In this document: positions 44,538 to 53,958 of the stretch, one piece after another
Layout of the letters: the number at the start of each line of letters is the position of its first letter
How positions within the stretch are numbered: the stretch's first letter is position 1
Source of the DNA: Aliiruegeria sabulilitoris
GTDB lineage: Bacteria; Pseudomonadota; Alphaproteobacteria; Rhodobacterales; Rhodobacteraceae
Assembly (NCBI RefSeq): GCF_001558155.1
Contig: NZ_LOAS01000031.1
Coordinates: 1 to 58,521, forward strand
Reading direction: 5' to 3'
Length of the DNA: 58,521 bases
Program-made: the position numbers and the translations under genes
The notes under the pieces: generated by a model
Database searches by the model: none
Seen by the model: only the letters and a program-made list of their open reading frames with translations
What the model was told of the DNA's origin: nothing

Positions 44538-46706
44538 ATGAGCGTGTTTCCGAAAGTCGCGAGCGTCGCTGTCGGGATTTGCGTTCTGTACAGTGGAGTG
44601 ACTGTCGCGCAGGAACGGACGGTTGCTGAACAGCGTGCAATGAAGTCGGGGCTATCTTTTTATGGCATGCCCGGCGTGATCGACACCCCAAGCGCCGAGA
44701 TGTTGCCCGATGGCGAAGCGACCTTCACGGTGTCGATGTACCCGGACCGATTGCGCACGACGCTCGGCTTCCAGTTCACCCCGTGGTTGTATGTCAGCTA
44801 CCAGTACACCGCCGCGAAAGACCTTTTCGAAAACGAAAGGGAGTTCTACGGTGGGGCGTATTACGACCGTTCCTTCGGCGTCGCCCTTCGCCTCCTTGAA
44901 GAAAAGCAATGGACGCCATCTGTCGTAGTCGGAATCAACGACCTCGTAGGTACCGGTGTTTTCGCATCGGAATATATTGTCGCCACGAAGAACATCCAGG
45001 ACCGTTTCAAGCTGTCGGCAGGCGTCGGCTGGGGCCGGTTGGGATCTTATGGTAGTTTCAAGAACCCCCTCTCCTTCATCGACAGCCGGTTCGAAACCCG
45101 GCCCGAAACAGATTTCGGAGAAGGTGGTACATTCAGCGCGAGCGAGTGGTTCCGCGGTCCGGCAGCGTTGTTCGGCAGCGCGGAATGGGCGATAAACGAC
45201 AAGTGGACCGCGCTGATCGAATACTCATCCGACGCCTATGATCAGGAAGTGGAAGCGGTGGGCTTCGATCGCGCTACCCCGATCAATTTCGGCCTGAATT
45301 ACAGCCCGCGCCCGGGGATCGATATCGGCCTCTATTCCCTCTACGGCTCCAAGATCGGCATCAACGCTTCTTTCACGACCAATCCGAAAGCACCGCCCTT
45401 CAGGGGAGGACGCGAAGTTGCGCCACCGCCGATCTCGCCCCGCGCGGGCGGAACGGTGGACTTGGCCGCATGGGGCCTACCCTCCGAACAGCTGAGGGCG
45501 AGCGATCCGGTGGCCTTGAAGGAAACCGTCTCGGAGGCGTTCAAGAAGGAAAAGCTGCGCCTTGAAGGGATGGAGATCGTCGGCGACGAGGTGCATGTCG
45601 CCTTCACCAACAACGGCTTTGACGCCCAGCCACAGGCGCTCGGACGCGCCTCGCGGATCCTGGCGGCCATCATTCCCAGCGAGGTCGATACATTCGTTCT
45701 GAAGCCGTTGGTTTTCGGCATGCCGACATCGACGATACGGATCTCGCGAAACGATCTGGAAGAACTTGAATTCGATCCGGACCGCGTCTGGAAATCCTAC
45801 GTGCGCGCAGAGGTAAATGATGCGGAGGAACTGAGCTTCGCCTCTTTCATCAGCGATTCCTATCCCCAGTTCAGTGGCTTCATCCGGCCCTATTTCGCCC
45901 CGAGCTTCTTCGACCCCGACCAGCCGGTGCGCGCGGATATCGGCCTGGATATCGGTGGCAGCTACCGCCCGCTGCCGGGCCTTGTCTTATCTGGCGTGTA
46001 CCGACAGAAACTCTTGGGCGACAGGGACACTGTCACCCGGATGTCGGATTCAGTCCTGCCGCATGTGCGCTCCGACCTCGCACTCTATGACGTCAACAGC
46101 AGCTCCTACCTCAGCCACCTGACAGCCGAGTATTTCTTCCGCCCCGGCGAGAACCTCTATGCGCGGGGCACGGTCGGCATCCTGGAACGAATGTATGGCG
46201 GCGCTTCCGCCGAACTGCTCTGGAAGCCGGTCGACGGCCCCCTCGCCCTCGGCGGGGAAATCAACTACGCGGTGCAACGCGATTTCGACGGTGGCTTCGG
46301 CTTTCAGGATTACGATGTCGTGACGGGCCATCTGTCCGCCTATTACGATCTCGGAAAGGGATATTTTGGGCAGGTAGATGCCGGACGATACCTGGCAGGC
46401 GATTACGGCGCCACATTCACCCTGTCGCGGGAGTTCGCCAATGGTGTCCGGGTCGGGGCCTTCGCCACCCAGACCGATGTCAGCTACGAGGATTTCGGCG
46501 AAGGCTCCTTCGACAAGGGGTTCTTCTTCGAGGTTCCGTTCTCCTGGCTGGGCGGCGTACCGTCCCGACGCGGCTTCACACAGGTCATCCGCCCGATCTT
46601 GCGGGACGGTGGGGCGCGCCTCTCTGTTCGCAACCGGCTTTACGAGAACGTCCGGGACTTCCACGACCCAGAACTCCGAAACCGCTGGTCGAGGTACTGG
46701 CGATGA
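44538..46706 (+). CDS. YjbH-domain outer-membrane protein for exopolysaccharide export
   Basis: About 722 residues. The start at ATG 44538 gives a signal peptide (MSVFPKVASVAVGICVLYSG, cleaved near VAQERT). The mature part is a beta-rich, repeated porin-like protein of the YjbH family, with SGLSFYGMPGVIDTPSAEMLPDGEA near the N-terminus and a C-terminal barrel ending RWSRYWR. YjbH pairs with YjbF and works in polysaccharide secretion in enteric yjbEFGH loci. Earlier in-frame starts at 44433 (GTG) and 44484 (ATG) are possible. It overlaps the next gene by ATGA. Confidence 0.85.
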   Translation: MSVFPKVASVAVGICVLYSGVTVAQERTVAEQRAMKSGLSFYGMPGVIDTPSAEMLPDGEATFTVSMYPDRLRTTLGFQFTPWLYVSYQYTAAKDLFENEREFYGGAYYDRSFGVALRLLEEKQWTPSVVVGINDLVGTGVFASEYIVATKNIQDRFKLSAGVGWGRLGSYGSFKNPLSFIDSRFETRPETDFGEGGTFSASEWFRGPAALFGSAEWAINDKWTALIEYSSDAYDQEVEAVGFDRATPINFGLNYSPRPGIDIGLYSLYGSKIGINASFTTNPKAPPFRGGREVAPPPISPRAGGTVDLAAWGLPSEQLRASDPVALKETVSEAFKKEKLRLEGMEIVGDEVHVAFTNNGFDAQPQALGRASRILAAIIPSEVDTFVLKPLVFGMPTSTIRISRNDLEELEFDPDRVWKSYVRAEVNDAEELSFASFISDSYPQFSGFIRPYFAPSFFDPDQPVRADIGLDIGGSYRPLPGLVLSGVYRQKLLGDRDTVTRMSDSVLPHVRSDLALYDVNSSSYLSHLTAEYFFRPGENLYARGTVGILERMYGGASAELLWKPVDGPLALGGEINYAVQRDFDGGFGFQDYDVVTGHLSAYYDLGKGYFGQVDAGRYLAGDYGATFTLSREFANGVRVGAFATQTDVSYEDFGEGSFDKGFFFEVPFSWLGGVPSRRGFTQVIRPILRDGGARLSVRNRLYENVRDFHDPELRNRWSRYWR

Positions 46707-47359
46707 AGAGACACACATCCGCCATTCTTCTCCTGATCACGGCAACGGCGATTTCTGGCTGCGACCAACTCGGCAAACTCGGACAGAACTCCGGATCCGG
46801 ATCGGCGACCGACGAAGTGGTGCTGCTGGAAGACGACGTCGTAATTGTGCTCGAAGACGTCACGCCCGTCGCCCCCGCCTCGGTGATGACAGCGCTCATC
46901 GAGGATCGTGGCGTCACCGAAGCGCTGAATCTCGTTTCCAGCCGCAACGGTCACGAAATCTGGCGCGCTGGAAGCGGTGATACGCTGACACTGCGTGAAG
47001 GTGTGATCATCGGCACGACCGCCCTGACGCCGGACGTGGTATCGGTCGAAACGACACTGCCTTCTGAATGGCTGACGGCCCCTCGCCCCGCCATCGCCAG
47101 CCGCGTTCATCGCTTGGCCGATGGCGACGAACAGATGTTCATTCGGGCCTATCAATGTGAATACTCGGCAAGCTTGCCGGACCAGATCACCCTGAACGGT
47201 AGCGTTCGTCAGGTCAGCCGGACGGATGAGGCCTGTAACAACCCAACCCAATCCTTCACCAATAGCTATTGGCTGGACGGATCTGGGCGCATGGTGCAAT
47301 CCCGGCAATGGCTCGGCCCGAAGATCGGATATCTGCGCCTGAACTACCCACTGCCATAG
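46703..47359 (+). CDS. YjbF-family lipoprotein
   Basis: A 218-residue lipoprotein. The N-terminus MKRHTSAILLLITATAISGC has a clear lipobox ending SGC at residue 20. The body contains EDRGVTEALNLVSSRNGHEIWRAG and the C-terminal NSYWLDGSGRMVQSRQWLGP, which match the YjbF/GfcB group. Expected to sit at the outer membrane and act with the YjbH-like protein. ATGA overlap with the preceding gene and 28 bases to the following one indicate one operon. Confidence 0.85.
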   Translation: MKRHTSAILLLITATAISGCDQLGKLGQNSGSGSATDEVVLLEDDVVIVLEDVTPVAPASVMTALIEDRGVTEALNLVSSRNGHEIWRAGSGDTLTLREGVIIGTTALTPDVVSVETTLPSEWLTAPRPAIASRVHRLADGDEQMFIRAYQCEYSASLPDQITLNGSVRQVSRTDEACNNPTQSFTNSYWLDGSGRMVQSRQWLGPKIGYLRLNYPLP

Positions 47360-47387
47360 GGCTGCGGAACGAGAAAGAGTGTTGAAG

Positions 47388-48767
47388 ATGAAGAAATTGA
47401 AACTTACGGCCCTGGTTCTCGGGACAGCACTGCTCCTGACGGCGTGTGGCGTCGTCTATAACTCACCACAGGTGAGTTCCGGCTCAGCCAGCGGCGCGAA
47501 GGTGCGGGTCGTCAAGATCACCGCCGAATCGACGATTGCCGCCAATCGCTCATCCTTCCGGCCCGACACGTTGCCGGCGATCTTTTCGCAGACCGCCGGA
47601 GGTGGCAGCGGGCTGAGGGGCTTTGGCAATCTGCCCGATCCAGCCGTCGAGCCTGAAGACCGACCGGCCGCCCTGACCATGCGCGTGCCGCCAGAGCTTC
47701 CGAGCCGCCCCTACCGAATTGGCGTGGGCGATGTTGTCGTCTTGGCAACGCCTTCAGGCGGCAACTCGGTAGAAGAACTCTCCGGCCTTCTGGCCGCACA
47801 GAACCGCCGCCAGGAATATGTCGTGCAGGACGATGGCGGGATCTCAATCCCGGATGTCGGCCGTATTCCGATCGCCGGCAGCACCATCGAGGAAGCAAAC
47901 GAGCAGGTCTTCCAGGCGTTGGTGCAGAATCAGATCGAGCCCGCGTTCAGCCTTGAAGTGGCCGGTTTCAACTCGCAGCGGATCTCGATTGGCGGCGCGG
48001 TGCGCAGCCCGACCGTGCTCCCGGTGACGATTCAGCCGCTCTACCTGGAAGAAGCCCTGTCCCAGTCCGGCGGTGTGACCGCAAGCGAACGTGATTACGG
48101 CTATATTTCTGTCCGCATCTATCGGGACGGAGAACTTTACCAGATCCCGTTGAACGAATTGTATTCAAGGCGCAGCCTGCAACGCATTCGCCTGACGGAT
48201 GGGGATTCGATCTTTGTCGATACCGAGTTCGATCTTGCCCGAGCCCAGGCCTATTTCCAGGAACAAATCCAACTGACCTCGACCAAGCTCTCGACACGCA
48301 GGGATGCTGTGGACGAGCTTGAAACCGAGATCCAGTTGCGGCGGGCCGAACTCAACGAGGCGCGCAACAATTTCAAGGACCGCCTGGATTTCGACGCGGT
48401 CGATCGGGACTACGTCTATCTGACGGGCGAAGTTACGAAACAGCGCCGTTTCGTGCTTCCCTATAACCAGCGTGCAAGTCTCGCCGACGCTATCTATTCC
48501 GACGCCGGCATCCCGACCATTACTGCCAATATCCGGAAGATCTATGTTCTGCGATCCTCGCAGGACCCCCGTGAATTCGGAGCGGTGACGGCTTGGCAAC
48601 TCGATGCCAAGAACGCGGCTTCTTTCACTCTCGCCACACGTTTCGAACTTCGCCCCGACGACGTTATCTTCGTGTCCGAGCAGGTGATCACGCAGTGGAA
48701 CCGGATCATCTCCCAGATCACGCCGGGCCTGCTGAACTCGACCATCAACGCTCTCGCGCGCTTCTAA
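47388..48767 (+). CDS. Wza-like polysaccharide export lipoprotein
   Basis: A 459-residue outer-membrane polysaccharide export protein. The signal MKKLKLTALVLGTALLLTAC has a lipobox ending TAC. A polysaccharide export (Poly_export) domain starts YRIGVGDVVVLATPSGG near residue 109, followed by two soluble-ligand-binding beta-grasp domains (RISIGGAVRSPTVLPV and DYVYLTGEVTKQRRFVLP). The heptad-rich stretch DAVDELETEIQLRRAELNEA suggests a coiled coil between the domains. The start ATG 47388 is preferred over GTG 47379. Confidence 0.9.
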   Translation: MKKLKLTALVLGTALLLTACGVVYNSPQVSSGSASGAKVRVVKITAESTIAANRSSFRPDTLPAIFSQTAGGGSGLRGFGNLPDPAVEPEDRPAALTMRVPPELPSRPYRIGVGDVVVLATPSGGNSVEELSGLLAAQNRRQEYVVQDDGGISIPDVGRIPIAGSTIEEANEQVFQALVQNQIEPAFSLEVAGFNSQRISIGGAVRSPTVLPVTIQPLYLEEALSQSGGVTASERDYGYISVRIYRDGELYQIPLNELYSRRSLQRIRLTDGDSIFVDTEFDLARAQAYFQEQIQLTSTKLSTRRDAVDELETEIQLRRAELNEARNNFKDRLDFDAVDRDYVYLTGEVTKQRRFVLPYNQRASLADAIYSDAGIPTITANIRKIYVLRSSQDPREFGAVTAWQLDAKNAASFTLATRFELRPDDVIFVSEQVITQWNRIISQITPGLLNSTINALARF

Positions 48768-48777
48768 GCCACAACAC

Positions 48778-48812
48778 CTTCGCTGGGCATCTTCTCGAGT
48801 TGCCCAGCGAAG
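48778..48812 (+). terminator. Hairpin after the Wza-like gene
   Basis: A 12-base perfect inverted repeat (CTTCGCTGGGCA at 48778-48789 and its complement at 48801-48812, 11-base loop) lies ten bases past the stop codon. It has no T-run, but its position and perfect stem support an operon end. Confidence 0.6.
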
Positions 48813-48898
48813 CCACGAATCACGGCCGGACTGGCAACAGACTCCCCTCCATTGACCCCGGCGTCCCGCATGCCTAGCCAGTGTTCAGGAGGTGGCCC

Positions 48899-49501
48899 AT
48901 GACCCAAGCCCTGATCGTCATTGATGTTCAAAACGATTTCTGTCCAGGGGGTGCGCTTGCCGTTCCAGGTGGCGACGAGATCCTTCCCGCAATCAACGCC
49001 AAGCTGCCGGACTTCCCGGTGCGCGTCTTCACACAGGACTGGCACCCCGCCGGTCACAGCTCCTTTGCCTCTCAACACGCCGGGAAGAACCCGTTCGAGC
49101 TGACGGAGATGCCCTATGGACAGCAGGTGCTCTGGCCCGACCATTGCATCCAGGGAAGCGATGGCGCGGCGTTCCATGCGGAACTGCTGACCGATCCGGC
49201 CGATCTGATCCTCCGAAAGGGATTCCGGCGCGAGATCGACAGCTATTCCGCCTTTTTCGAGAATGACCGGACCACTCCCACGGGCCTGGAGGGCTACCTT
49301 CGCTCCCGGGGCGTCGAGTCGCTCGTGCTCGTCGGTCTGGCGACGGATTTCTGTGTGAATTACTCCGCTATTGACGCAGCGCGGCTCGGGTTTGCCGTTC
49401 AGGTCGACCTCTCCGCCTGTCGCGCAATCGACCTCGACGGCTCGCTGGCGACGGCGTGCAAGGGTATGAAAGCCGCTGGCGTTACCCTTTTCGGATCGTG
49501 A
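48899..49501 (+). CDS. pncA: Nicotinamidase
   Basis: A 200-residue isochorismatase-fold enzyme hydrolysing nicotinamide to nicotinate in NAD salvage. The N-terminal ALIVIDVQNDFCPGGALAVPGG has the catalytic Asp, the DWHPAGHSSFA stretch carries the metal histidines, and GLATDFCVNYSAIDA carries the nucleophilic Cys. AGGAGG lies seven bases before ATG 48899. pncB, the next step, is 2.4 kb downstream, separated by a sensor kinase. Confidence 0.94.
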   Translation: MTQALIVIDVQNDFCPGGALAVPGGDEILPAINAKLPDFPVRVFTQDWHPAGHSSFASQHAGKNPFELTEMPYGQQVLWPDHCIQGSDGAAFHAELLTDPADLILRKGFRREIDSYSAFFENDRTTPTGLEGYLRSRGVESLVLVGLATDFCVNYSAIDAARLGFAVQVDLSACRAIDLDGSLATACKGMKAAGVTLFGS

Positions 49502-49593
49502 CTTATTGAACGTTAACCTTTCCAGAAGCCTTTTTTGCTTTCTATTCCGACGAGCCGACCAACAAGGTTCTCTACCAGTCGATCGGAGCGGGC

Positions 49594-51873
49594 ATGGACC
49601 CCAGCATGAAGGAAGCGGACGAGGCTCTGGAACGTTTCCGGGCCAGCCGAGCAACAGAAGGCCGGTTCCTGTCATATTGCCGGGGCCGCTCGAAGTCTTT
49701 CCGGACAAGACAGGCAATGGTACTTGTCCTCTTCCCGGTAATGTACCACCTCGGCGGCCTGCATCTGGCCGCTCTGGCGGCAGTTGCCTCGGTGTCAGGT
49801 GAGGCACTCGACTGTTATGTCCTGAGCCGATTTGCCAGGCGCAGCACAATCGGGAAAAAACTTCCGTTTGCACTGGGATTGACGACCCTGACCGCGGGCC
49901 TTCAAGCTGGCGCGAACGCCTTTGCGATCGCGCTCATGTTCACGCTGGGCGACGGCGATACGCGGGTTCTGGCCGGGGCGGCCTGTTTCGCGGGAATTCT
50001 CGACGCCGCGCTGGTATTTGCAGCCCATCGCGGAGCCTCGATCATCCGGATCATCGTATATTTTGGCTGTGCCTCCACGATCACCCTTCAGGAGTGGCTT
50101 CGAAACGACAGTTCGGATCCGTCCCTGGTGTACGAAGCCTTGAGTATCGGCTTTCTTCTCTATGTCTGCTGGTTGATCGTCCGCCACGTCTTCAAGACCC
50201 AGGAACGCAGCAGCAATTCTCGCATGCTTACGCTGGAAAACGCCCGGGAACTGGCGCATACGAACGCGGCCCTCGAGCAATCCCGGCAGACGACACGGCG
50301 GCTGGCACTCGTTGCAGAACATGCCAGCGACAGCGTCATCGTGACCGACCAAAACGGCGTCATCACCTGGGTAAACAGGGCTTTTACTCGGATCACCGGC
50401 TATTCCTACGCCGAGGCAGTGGGTCGGAACATTACCTTCCTGAACGGTCCACAGACGGATACGGCCTCTGCAGAGAGGTTGAACAAGGCACGAGACGAGA
50501 TGAAACCGTTCCGGATTGAAATCATCAACCATCATCGGGATGGGCATCCGATCTGGGTAGATGTGAACATGAGCCCCCTGTTCGACGAGCAAGGGAACCT
50601 GGTGAATGTCGTCAGCATCGAGCGGGATATCGGCGAAGCAAAGGAGCGCGAGCAGGCACTTGCCGAGGCGCGTCGCGTCGCAGAAGACTCCGTTCGGGCG
50701 CGGCGCAACTTCCTGGCCACCATGAGTCACGAGATCCGCACGCCGATGACCGGGGTTATAGGTACGACGGAACTGCTCCTGGAGACGGATCTGGACAAAC
50801 AACAGGAAACGCTGGTGCGCACGATCAGTTCCTCGGGCGATTCCCTGCTGTCGATCATCAACGAGATCCTGGATTTCTCTCGCCTGGAAGAGGGCCGGCT
50901 GGAGGTGAATGCAGACCCGTTCTCCCCCGGCAAGTGTTTTCAGACCGCAATCGATCTCGTTCAGCCTCTGGCCGATGCAAAAGGTCTGCGATTGAAGATC
51001 GTGCTGCCATCGAGCCTCCCACAACAGGTAATCGGCGATGAACGCAGGATGTCCCAAGTCTTGCTCAACCTGCTTGGGAACGCGATCAAGTTCACCGAAG
51101 TAGGAAGCGTCGAGTTGGAGGTGTCCGTAAGGCTGGAAGACGGAGCCTGCGACCTGCTTTTGTTGGTGCGCGACACAGGGGTCGGCATCGAAACGTCGAA
51201 GCTCGACCGGATTTTCGAGAGCTTCGTGCAGGCCGACTCGAAAATTGCCGGTCGCTTTGGCGGGACCGGCCTTGGGCTGGCAATCTCCCGCTTGCTCGTC
51301 AGGGCAATGGGTGGAGAGATTTCGGTTGCCTCGGCTCCCGGCACGGGCACCGTGTTTTTCGTGTCGCTCAGCCTGCCGGTCGGTGAGTTGGATGCCGAGA
51401 TTGCGCCCGCCACCGCGAACATCTCCGAGCTTCCCCAGGAGACAGTGGACCTTTCCGGCGTGTGCATCCTTGTCGCGGAAGACAATCGCACGAACACCAT
51501 GCTTCTGGAACGAATGCTGGCCGGAACCGGCGCAAGCCTGCTTTTCACAGAAAATGGCCGGGAGGCTCTCGACCTGTTCACGGAGCATGCGCCAGACATC
51601 GTTCTGATGGACCTGCACATGCCAATTCTGGACGGCCTGGCCGCAACGGGCCTGATGCGCCTAGCCGAAAATAATTGTGGTGGAATTCCGGTGCCGATCA
51701 TTGCGTTGACAGCCAATGCGTTCCCGGAAGACAGGGACCTCTGCATCGCATCGGGGATGGACGGAATAATCACCAAACCCTTCCGAAAACGAGATCTCCT
51801 GAATTCGATCACATCTGCCCTTGCAGTCGAAAGGGACCCGTTCCAAAGCCACCGCGACAGCCTGACCGCCTGA
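49594..51873 (+). CDS. Hybrid sensor histidine kinase/response regulator with PAS domain
   Basis: 759 residues. About five or six N-terminal membrane segments (about residues 45-205) are followed by a PAS domain (about 230-340, RLALVAEHASDSVIVTDQNG). A HisKA domain has ATMSHEIRTPMTGVIG (phospho-His about 383). The HATPase domain has LGNAIKFTE, DTGVGIE and GGTGLGLAIS, and the C-terminal receiver has the phosphoacceptor Asp in DIVLMDLHMPILDG. GGAG is five bases before ATG 49594. The membrane part resembles no sensing family I know. Despite lying between pncA and pncB it may be unrelated to NAD metabolism. Confidence 0.9.
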   Translation: MDPSMKEADEALERFRASRATEGRFLSYCRGRSKSFRTRQAMVLVLFPVMYHLGGLHLAALAAVASVSGEALDCYVLSRFARRSTIGKKLPFALGLTTLTAGLQAGANAFAIALMFTLGDGDTRVLAGAACFAGILDAALVFAAHRGASIIRIIVYFGCASTITLQEWLRNDSSDPSLVYEALSIGFLLYVCWLIVRHVFKTQERSSNSRMLTLENARELAHTNAALEQSRQTTRRLALVAEHASDSVIVTDQNGVITWVNRAFTRITGYSYAEAVGRNITFLNGPQTDTASAERLNKARDEMKPFRIEIINHHRDGHPIWVDVNMSPLFDEQGNLVNVVSIERDIGEAKEREQALAEARRVAEDSVRARRNFLATMSHEIRTPMTGVIGTTELLLETDLDKQQETLVRTISSSGDSLLSIINEILDFSRLEEGRLEVNADPFSPGKCFQTAIDLVQPLADAKGLRLKIVLPSSLPQQVIGDERRMSQVLLNLLGNAIKFTEVGSVELEVSVRLEDGACDLLLLVRDTGVGIETSKLDRIFESFVQADSKIAGRFGGTGLGLAISRLLVRAMGGEISVASAPGTGTVFFVSLSLPVGELDAEIAPATANISELPQETVDLSGVCILVAEDNRTNTMLLERMLAGTGASLLFTENGREALDLFTEHAPDIVLMDLHMPILDGLAATGLMRLAENNCGGIPVPIIALTANAFPEDRDLCIASGMDGIITKPFRKRDLLNSITSALAVERDPFQSHRDSLTA

Positions 51874-51942
51874 CCGCGGCCTCTTTTCTTCCGGCATCGC
51901 TCCCGATAGCGTGCGCCTTACCGCAAAAGAAGGGGTCGGCTC

Positions 51943-53235
51943 ATGGTCGATATCGCGACACGCGTCTGGAACCATAAGTGGAAGATCGACCCGATCGTGC
52001 GCTCCATGATCGATACCGATTTCTACAAGCTTCTGATGTGCCAGTCGGTGTTTCGAAACAAACCGGACGCACAGGTTCGGTTTTCGCTCATCAACCGGTC
52101 GAAAAATATCCGCCTGGCGGAACTGATCGACGAGGGCGAGCTGCGGGAACATCTCGACTATGCACGCTCTCTCTCGCTGACACGGGGCGAGAGCACGTGG
52201 CTGCGCGGCAATACCTTCTATGGCAAACGACAGATGTTCCGGTCGGATTTCATGGAATGGTTCGAGCAAATGCGCCTGCCCGAATACCAGCTGGAGAAAC
52301 GGGACGGCCAATATGAGCTGACATTCGAAGGCTCCTGGCCGGAAGTCATGCTCTGGGAAATCCCCGCTCTCACGATCCTGATGGAATTGCGCGGCCGGGC
52401 CGTGCTGAACAGGATGGAGAAATTCGAGCTTCAGGTGCTCTATGCGCAGGCCATGACCAAGCTCTGGGAAAAAGTGAAGCGCCTGCGCAAGGTTCCCGGC
52501 CTGCGAATCGCCGATTTCGGAACACGCCGTCGCCATTCCTTCCTCTGGCAGGACTGGTGCGTCCAGGCCCTGATCGAAGGGCTGGGCGACACCTTTGTCG
52601 GGACGTCGAATTGCCTGATCGCCATGCGGCGGGAGGCCGAGGCTATCGGCACGAATGCCCATGAGCTTCCCATGGTCTATGCCGCTCTGGCCGAAGACGA
52701 CGAAGCGCTGGCGAAAGCCCCCTATCGCGTTCTCGAAGACTGGCACGAGGAGCATGACGGCAACCTGCGGATCATCCTGCCCGACACCTACGGGACCGAA
52801 GGGTTTCTGGAACATGCTCCGGACTGGCTGGCTGGCTGGACAGGCATCCGCATCGATAGCGGGGATCCCGTCAAGGGCGCCGAAACCGCGATTAAATGGT
52901 GGAAATCCCGCGGCGAAGATCCCAAGCGCAAGCTGGTGATCTTTTCCGACGGTCTCGACGTCGACAGGATTCTCGAACTGTACGAACGTTTCAACGCCCG
53001 CACCCGGGTGAGCTTCGGGTGGGGGACGCTGCTGACGAATGATTTCCAGGGACTCGTTCCCGGAGACGCGCTCCGCCCCTTCTCCCTCGTGTGCAAGGCG
53101 GTCGCCGCGAATGGGCACCCAACGGTCAAACTGTCTGACAATCCAAACAAGTCAATGGGTCCTGCGGAGGAAGTGGCACGATACAAACGGGTCTTCGGTG
53201 TCGGCGAGCAGGAACCCATGGAAGTGATCGTGTGA
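51943..53235 (+). CDS. pncB: Nicotinate phosphoribosyltransferase
   Basis: A 430-residue enzyme converting nicotinate and PRPP (with ATP) to nicotinate mononucleotide. Family marks are SMIDTDFYKLLMCQSVFRN, GLRIADFGTRRRHSFLWQDW near residue 185 (with the phosphorylated His in RRRHSF), GTSNCLIAMR and the C-terminal TVKLSDNPNKSMGP. It completes the PncA-PncB-NadD salvage route present in this window. The start is ATG 51943 with AAGGGG upstream. Confidence 0.95.
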   Translation: MVDIATRVWNHKWKIDPIVRSMIDTDFYKLLMCQSVFRNKPDAQVRFSLINRSKNIRLAELIDEGELREHLDYARSLSLTRGESTWLRGNTFYGKRQMFRSDFMEWFEQMRLPEYQLEKRDGQYELTFEGSWPEVMLWEIPALTILMELRGRAVLNRMEKFELQVLYAQAMTKLWEKVKRLRKVPGLRIADFGTRRRHSFLWQDWCVQALIEGLGDTFVGTSNCLIAMRREAEAIGTNAHELPMVYAALAEDDEALAKAPYRVLEDWHEEHDGNLRIILPDTYGTEGFLEHAPDWLAGWTGIRIDSGDPVKGAETAIKWWKSRGEDPKRKLVIFSDGLDVDRILELYERFNARTRVSFGWGTLLTNDFQGLVPGDALRPFSLVCKAVAANGHPTVKLSDNPNKSMGPAEEVARYKRVFGVGEQEPMEVIV

Positions 53236-53289
53236 GCGGCCAGGGCTGAGCAATAGGCAACCTGATTCAACGCATGAACCGCTATCGCG

Positions 53290-53712
53290 TCAGTCGTCTT
53301 CCGCCACACGGCCGCGAAGCGATTTGACCTCGCCGCGCTTCACCTTGCCTTCAAGCCGACGCCTCTTGGAGGCAAGCGTAGGGCGGGTGGCGATGCGCCG
53401 CTTGGGCGCTTTCGTGGCCTTCCGGATCAGTTCCACCAGCCTTTCGCGCGCCAGTTCCCGGTTCCGCGCCTGGCTGCGAGTGTCCTCCACACGGATCAGG
53501 ACGGCGCCATCAGCCGTCCATCTCTGCCCCGCGAGCCGTTTCAACCTGTTCTTCACGGCCTCCGGCAGGTTCGGGCTCCGCGCCGCTTCAAAGCGCAGAT
53601 CGACGGCGGTGGAAACCTTGTTCACATTCTGCCCGCCGGGTCCGGAGGCACGGCGGAACTGCTCGGTCAATTCCCATTCATCAATCGTGATCTCGTCATT
53701 TACCCGTAACAT
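53290..53712 (-). CDS. arfB: Peptidyl-tRNA hydrolase ArfB (ribosome rescue)
   Basis: A 140-residue release-factor-like protein that frees stalled ribosomes on mRNAs lacking a stop codon. The catalytic GGQ is in ASGPGGQNVNKVST (residues 26-28), and the C-terminal basic tail (KAPKRRIATRPTLASKRRRLEGKVK) enters the mRNA channel. The start ATG 53712 fits the family N-terminus; the frame is open to 53844 but without homology. A terminator-like hairpin (53806-53832) lies upstream of its start, so it has its own promoter or is read by read-through. Confidence 0.94.
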   Translation of the reverse strand: MLRVNDEITIDEWELTEQFRRASGPGGQNVNKVSTAVDLRFEAARSPNLPEAVKNRLKRLAGQRWTADGAVLIRVEDTRSQARNRELARERLVELIRKATKAPKRRIATRPTLASKRRRLEGKVKRGEVKSLRGRVAEDD

Positions 53713-53805
53713 GCCGTCTTCCCTGCCGTTTCGCATTTCACGGCGGTTGCCTTCAGAACTGACTAGCCAATTTTCCGGGTAACTCCAACTGGCGAACAAA
53801 TGGAA

Positions 53806-53832
53806 AGGGCCGCTCCTATCTGGAACGGCCCT
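53806..53832 (-). terminator. Terminator after the small ORF 53902-53958
   Basis: An 11-base-pair stem (AGGGCCGTTCC/GGAGCGGCCCT in - strand sense, one G-T pair) with the 5-base loop AGATA. It is followed by TTT on the - strand. It lies about 70 bases past the small ORF stop and 94 bases before the arfB start, so it would end a short transcript. Confidence 0.72.
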
Positions 53833-53901
53833 CCGAGCTATCATGGAGGTCAGGTTTCATGAACCCATAAGTTCGTCAGGGGGCCAAGACCATTGGCCTG
53901 C

Positions 53902-53958
53902 CTAATAGCGAGCCGCCCCGATATCAACGAAACCCCTCTCCAGCATGACTCTCGACAC
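53902..53958 (-). CDS. 18-residue small ORF with an exceptional ribosome-binding site
   Basis: The - strand frame GTG...TAG encodes MSRVMLERGFVDIGAARY. Seven bases before the GTG is AAGGAGGTGATCC (53960-53972), which matches all 13 bases complementary to the 3' end of 16S rRNA. A terminator follows about 70 bases after the stop. A TTGACT at 54016-54021 could be a -35 element with a poor -10. Upstream is the queuosine transporter gene and downstream arfB. It could be a leader peptide, a small protein, or a translated small RNA. I do not recognise the peptide. Confidence 0.5.
   Translation of the reverse strand: MSRVMLERGFVDIGAARY

Noticed and set aside
49795-51618. 607-codon open frame opposite the hybrid kinase
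   Set aside because: It is antisense to a kinase with intact H, N, G and receiver motifs, and has no protein-family features.
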